This document shows, in pieces, positions 63,946 to 64,000 of a stretch of DNA of 64,000 nt. The translations under genes and the position numbers were made by a program. Each line of letters begins with the position of its first letter. Position 1 is the stretch's first letter. The DNA lies in NCBI GenBank assembly GCA_027603065.1, contig JADGJP010000010.1, forward strand, positions 1 through 64,000, read 5' to 3'. The notes under the pieces were generated by a model. It had not been told where the DNA came from and made no database searches. It saw only the letters and a list, made by a program, of their open reading frames with translations. Origin of the DNA: Geranomyces variabilis (lineage: Eukaryota; Chytridiomycota; Chytridiomycetes; Spizellomycetales; Powellomycetaceae).

Positions 63946-64000
63946 CCGTGAGGGCTTGTCGCCCGCCGAAACGCAGACCACCAGCTTTGAAACCGGCGAC

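Larger units (their letters stand above)
62120..64000 (-). pseudogene. Unrecognised minus-strand gene, decayed, with two MITEs, running off the right edge
   Basis: Coding-like blocks run 5' to 3' from the right edge. They are: a Ser/Ala-rich repeat region (63803-63960); NWAEIAPRVVQDMMVLGEDA (about 63720-63780); a coiled coil (LAEKRAALKALAAEVEAQEA) leading to STLSAFTVDDILLLSSSL (63300-63630); MITE copy 3; QVFANYGGPHASIIDIPGG (63070-63195); RDDAGMPVIVKDLSWTWIVG, then GAERRVYLPKLVFHRPEDLG, ending at a GTGAGT donor (62850-63050); and finally KSILVSDFDGTVVHHL (about 62320), which resembles HAD motif I, followed by an in-frame TGA and then QIPTKLDSNFGHFFADALEL up to MITE copy 2. Several frame changes and the MITEs suggest a dead gene. 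Family unknown. Confidence 0.45.

Overview
The window is nuclear DNA of a fungus. Most genes are split by short GT-AG introns (about 65-105 bp), and splicing restores uninterrupted frames. Fungal families present are a HET-domain protein, a fungal-type TAP hydrolase, a HAMP-type Cache sensor, a hybrid histidine kinase, and vacuolar-type zinc transporters. Together with expanded F-box-like, ankyrin and Cache-HAMP proteins, the mix suggests an early-diverging (zoosporic, chytrid-like) fungus. That placement is inference. No tRNA, rRNA, CRISPR or virus-like element was recognised.

Layout. 0.3-6.3 kb: a Cys-rich repeat protein, a decayed leucine-rich-repeat (LRR) gene, a hypothetical gene and an F-box-like gene. 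6.7-12.0 kb (minus): a secreted protein with two endonuclease/exonuclease/phosphatase (EEP) domains in tandem. 12.8-25.2 kb (plus): a HET-domain gene, gene relics, then a 2,482-residue NACHT protein carrying a Ulp1-like protease and a PD-(D/E)XK-like nuclease at its N-terminus. 25.8-32 kb: a membrane-anchored TAP hydrolase, then a divergent zinc pair (ZIP importer and CDF exporter) with a shared promoter. 32.3-38.4 kb: three related FAD/NAD(P)-dependent oxidoreductases, the middle one degenerate. 40.1-49.7 kb: a Cache-HAMP receptor that ends without an output domain, a WD40 protein, a four-exon membrane protein, a RecQ relic, a bacterial-type 4,5-dihydroxyphthalate decarboxylase-like gene and a stand-alone C2 protein. 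49.7-55.3 kb: poorly resolved accessory DNA with a MITE, a broken HNH nuclease gene and a short interstitial telomere-like tract. 55.4-61.1 kb: a WLM-PUB metalloprotease with C-terminal membrane segments, an ankyrin protein and a hybrid histidine kinase. 61.1-64 kb: satellite-like repeats, and a decayed minus-strand gene with two more MITEs that runs off the right edge.

Themes. The most unusual item is the NACHT protein. Its domains (CE-clan protease, nuclease, STAND NTPase, long helical tail) match the logic of innate-immune NLRs. It lies downstream of a HET-domain gene on the same strand, and HET is a classic effector domain of fungal cell-death systems. Other coordinated units are the divergent zinc pair and the FAD-oxidoreductase cluster. 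Exon models below were built by eye; where all phases agree I give exon coordinates.
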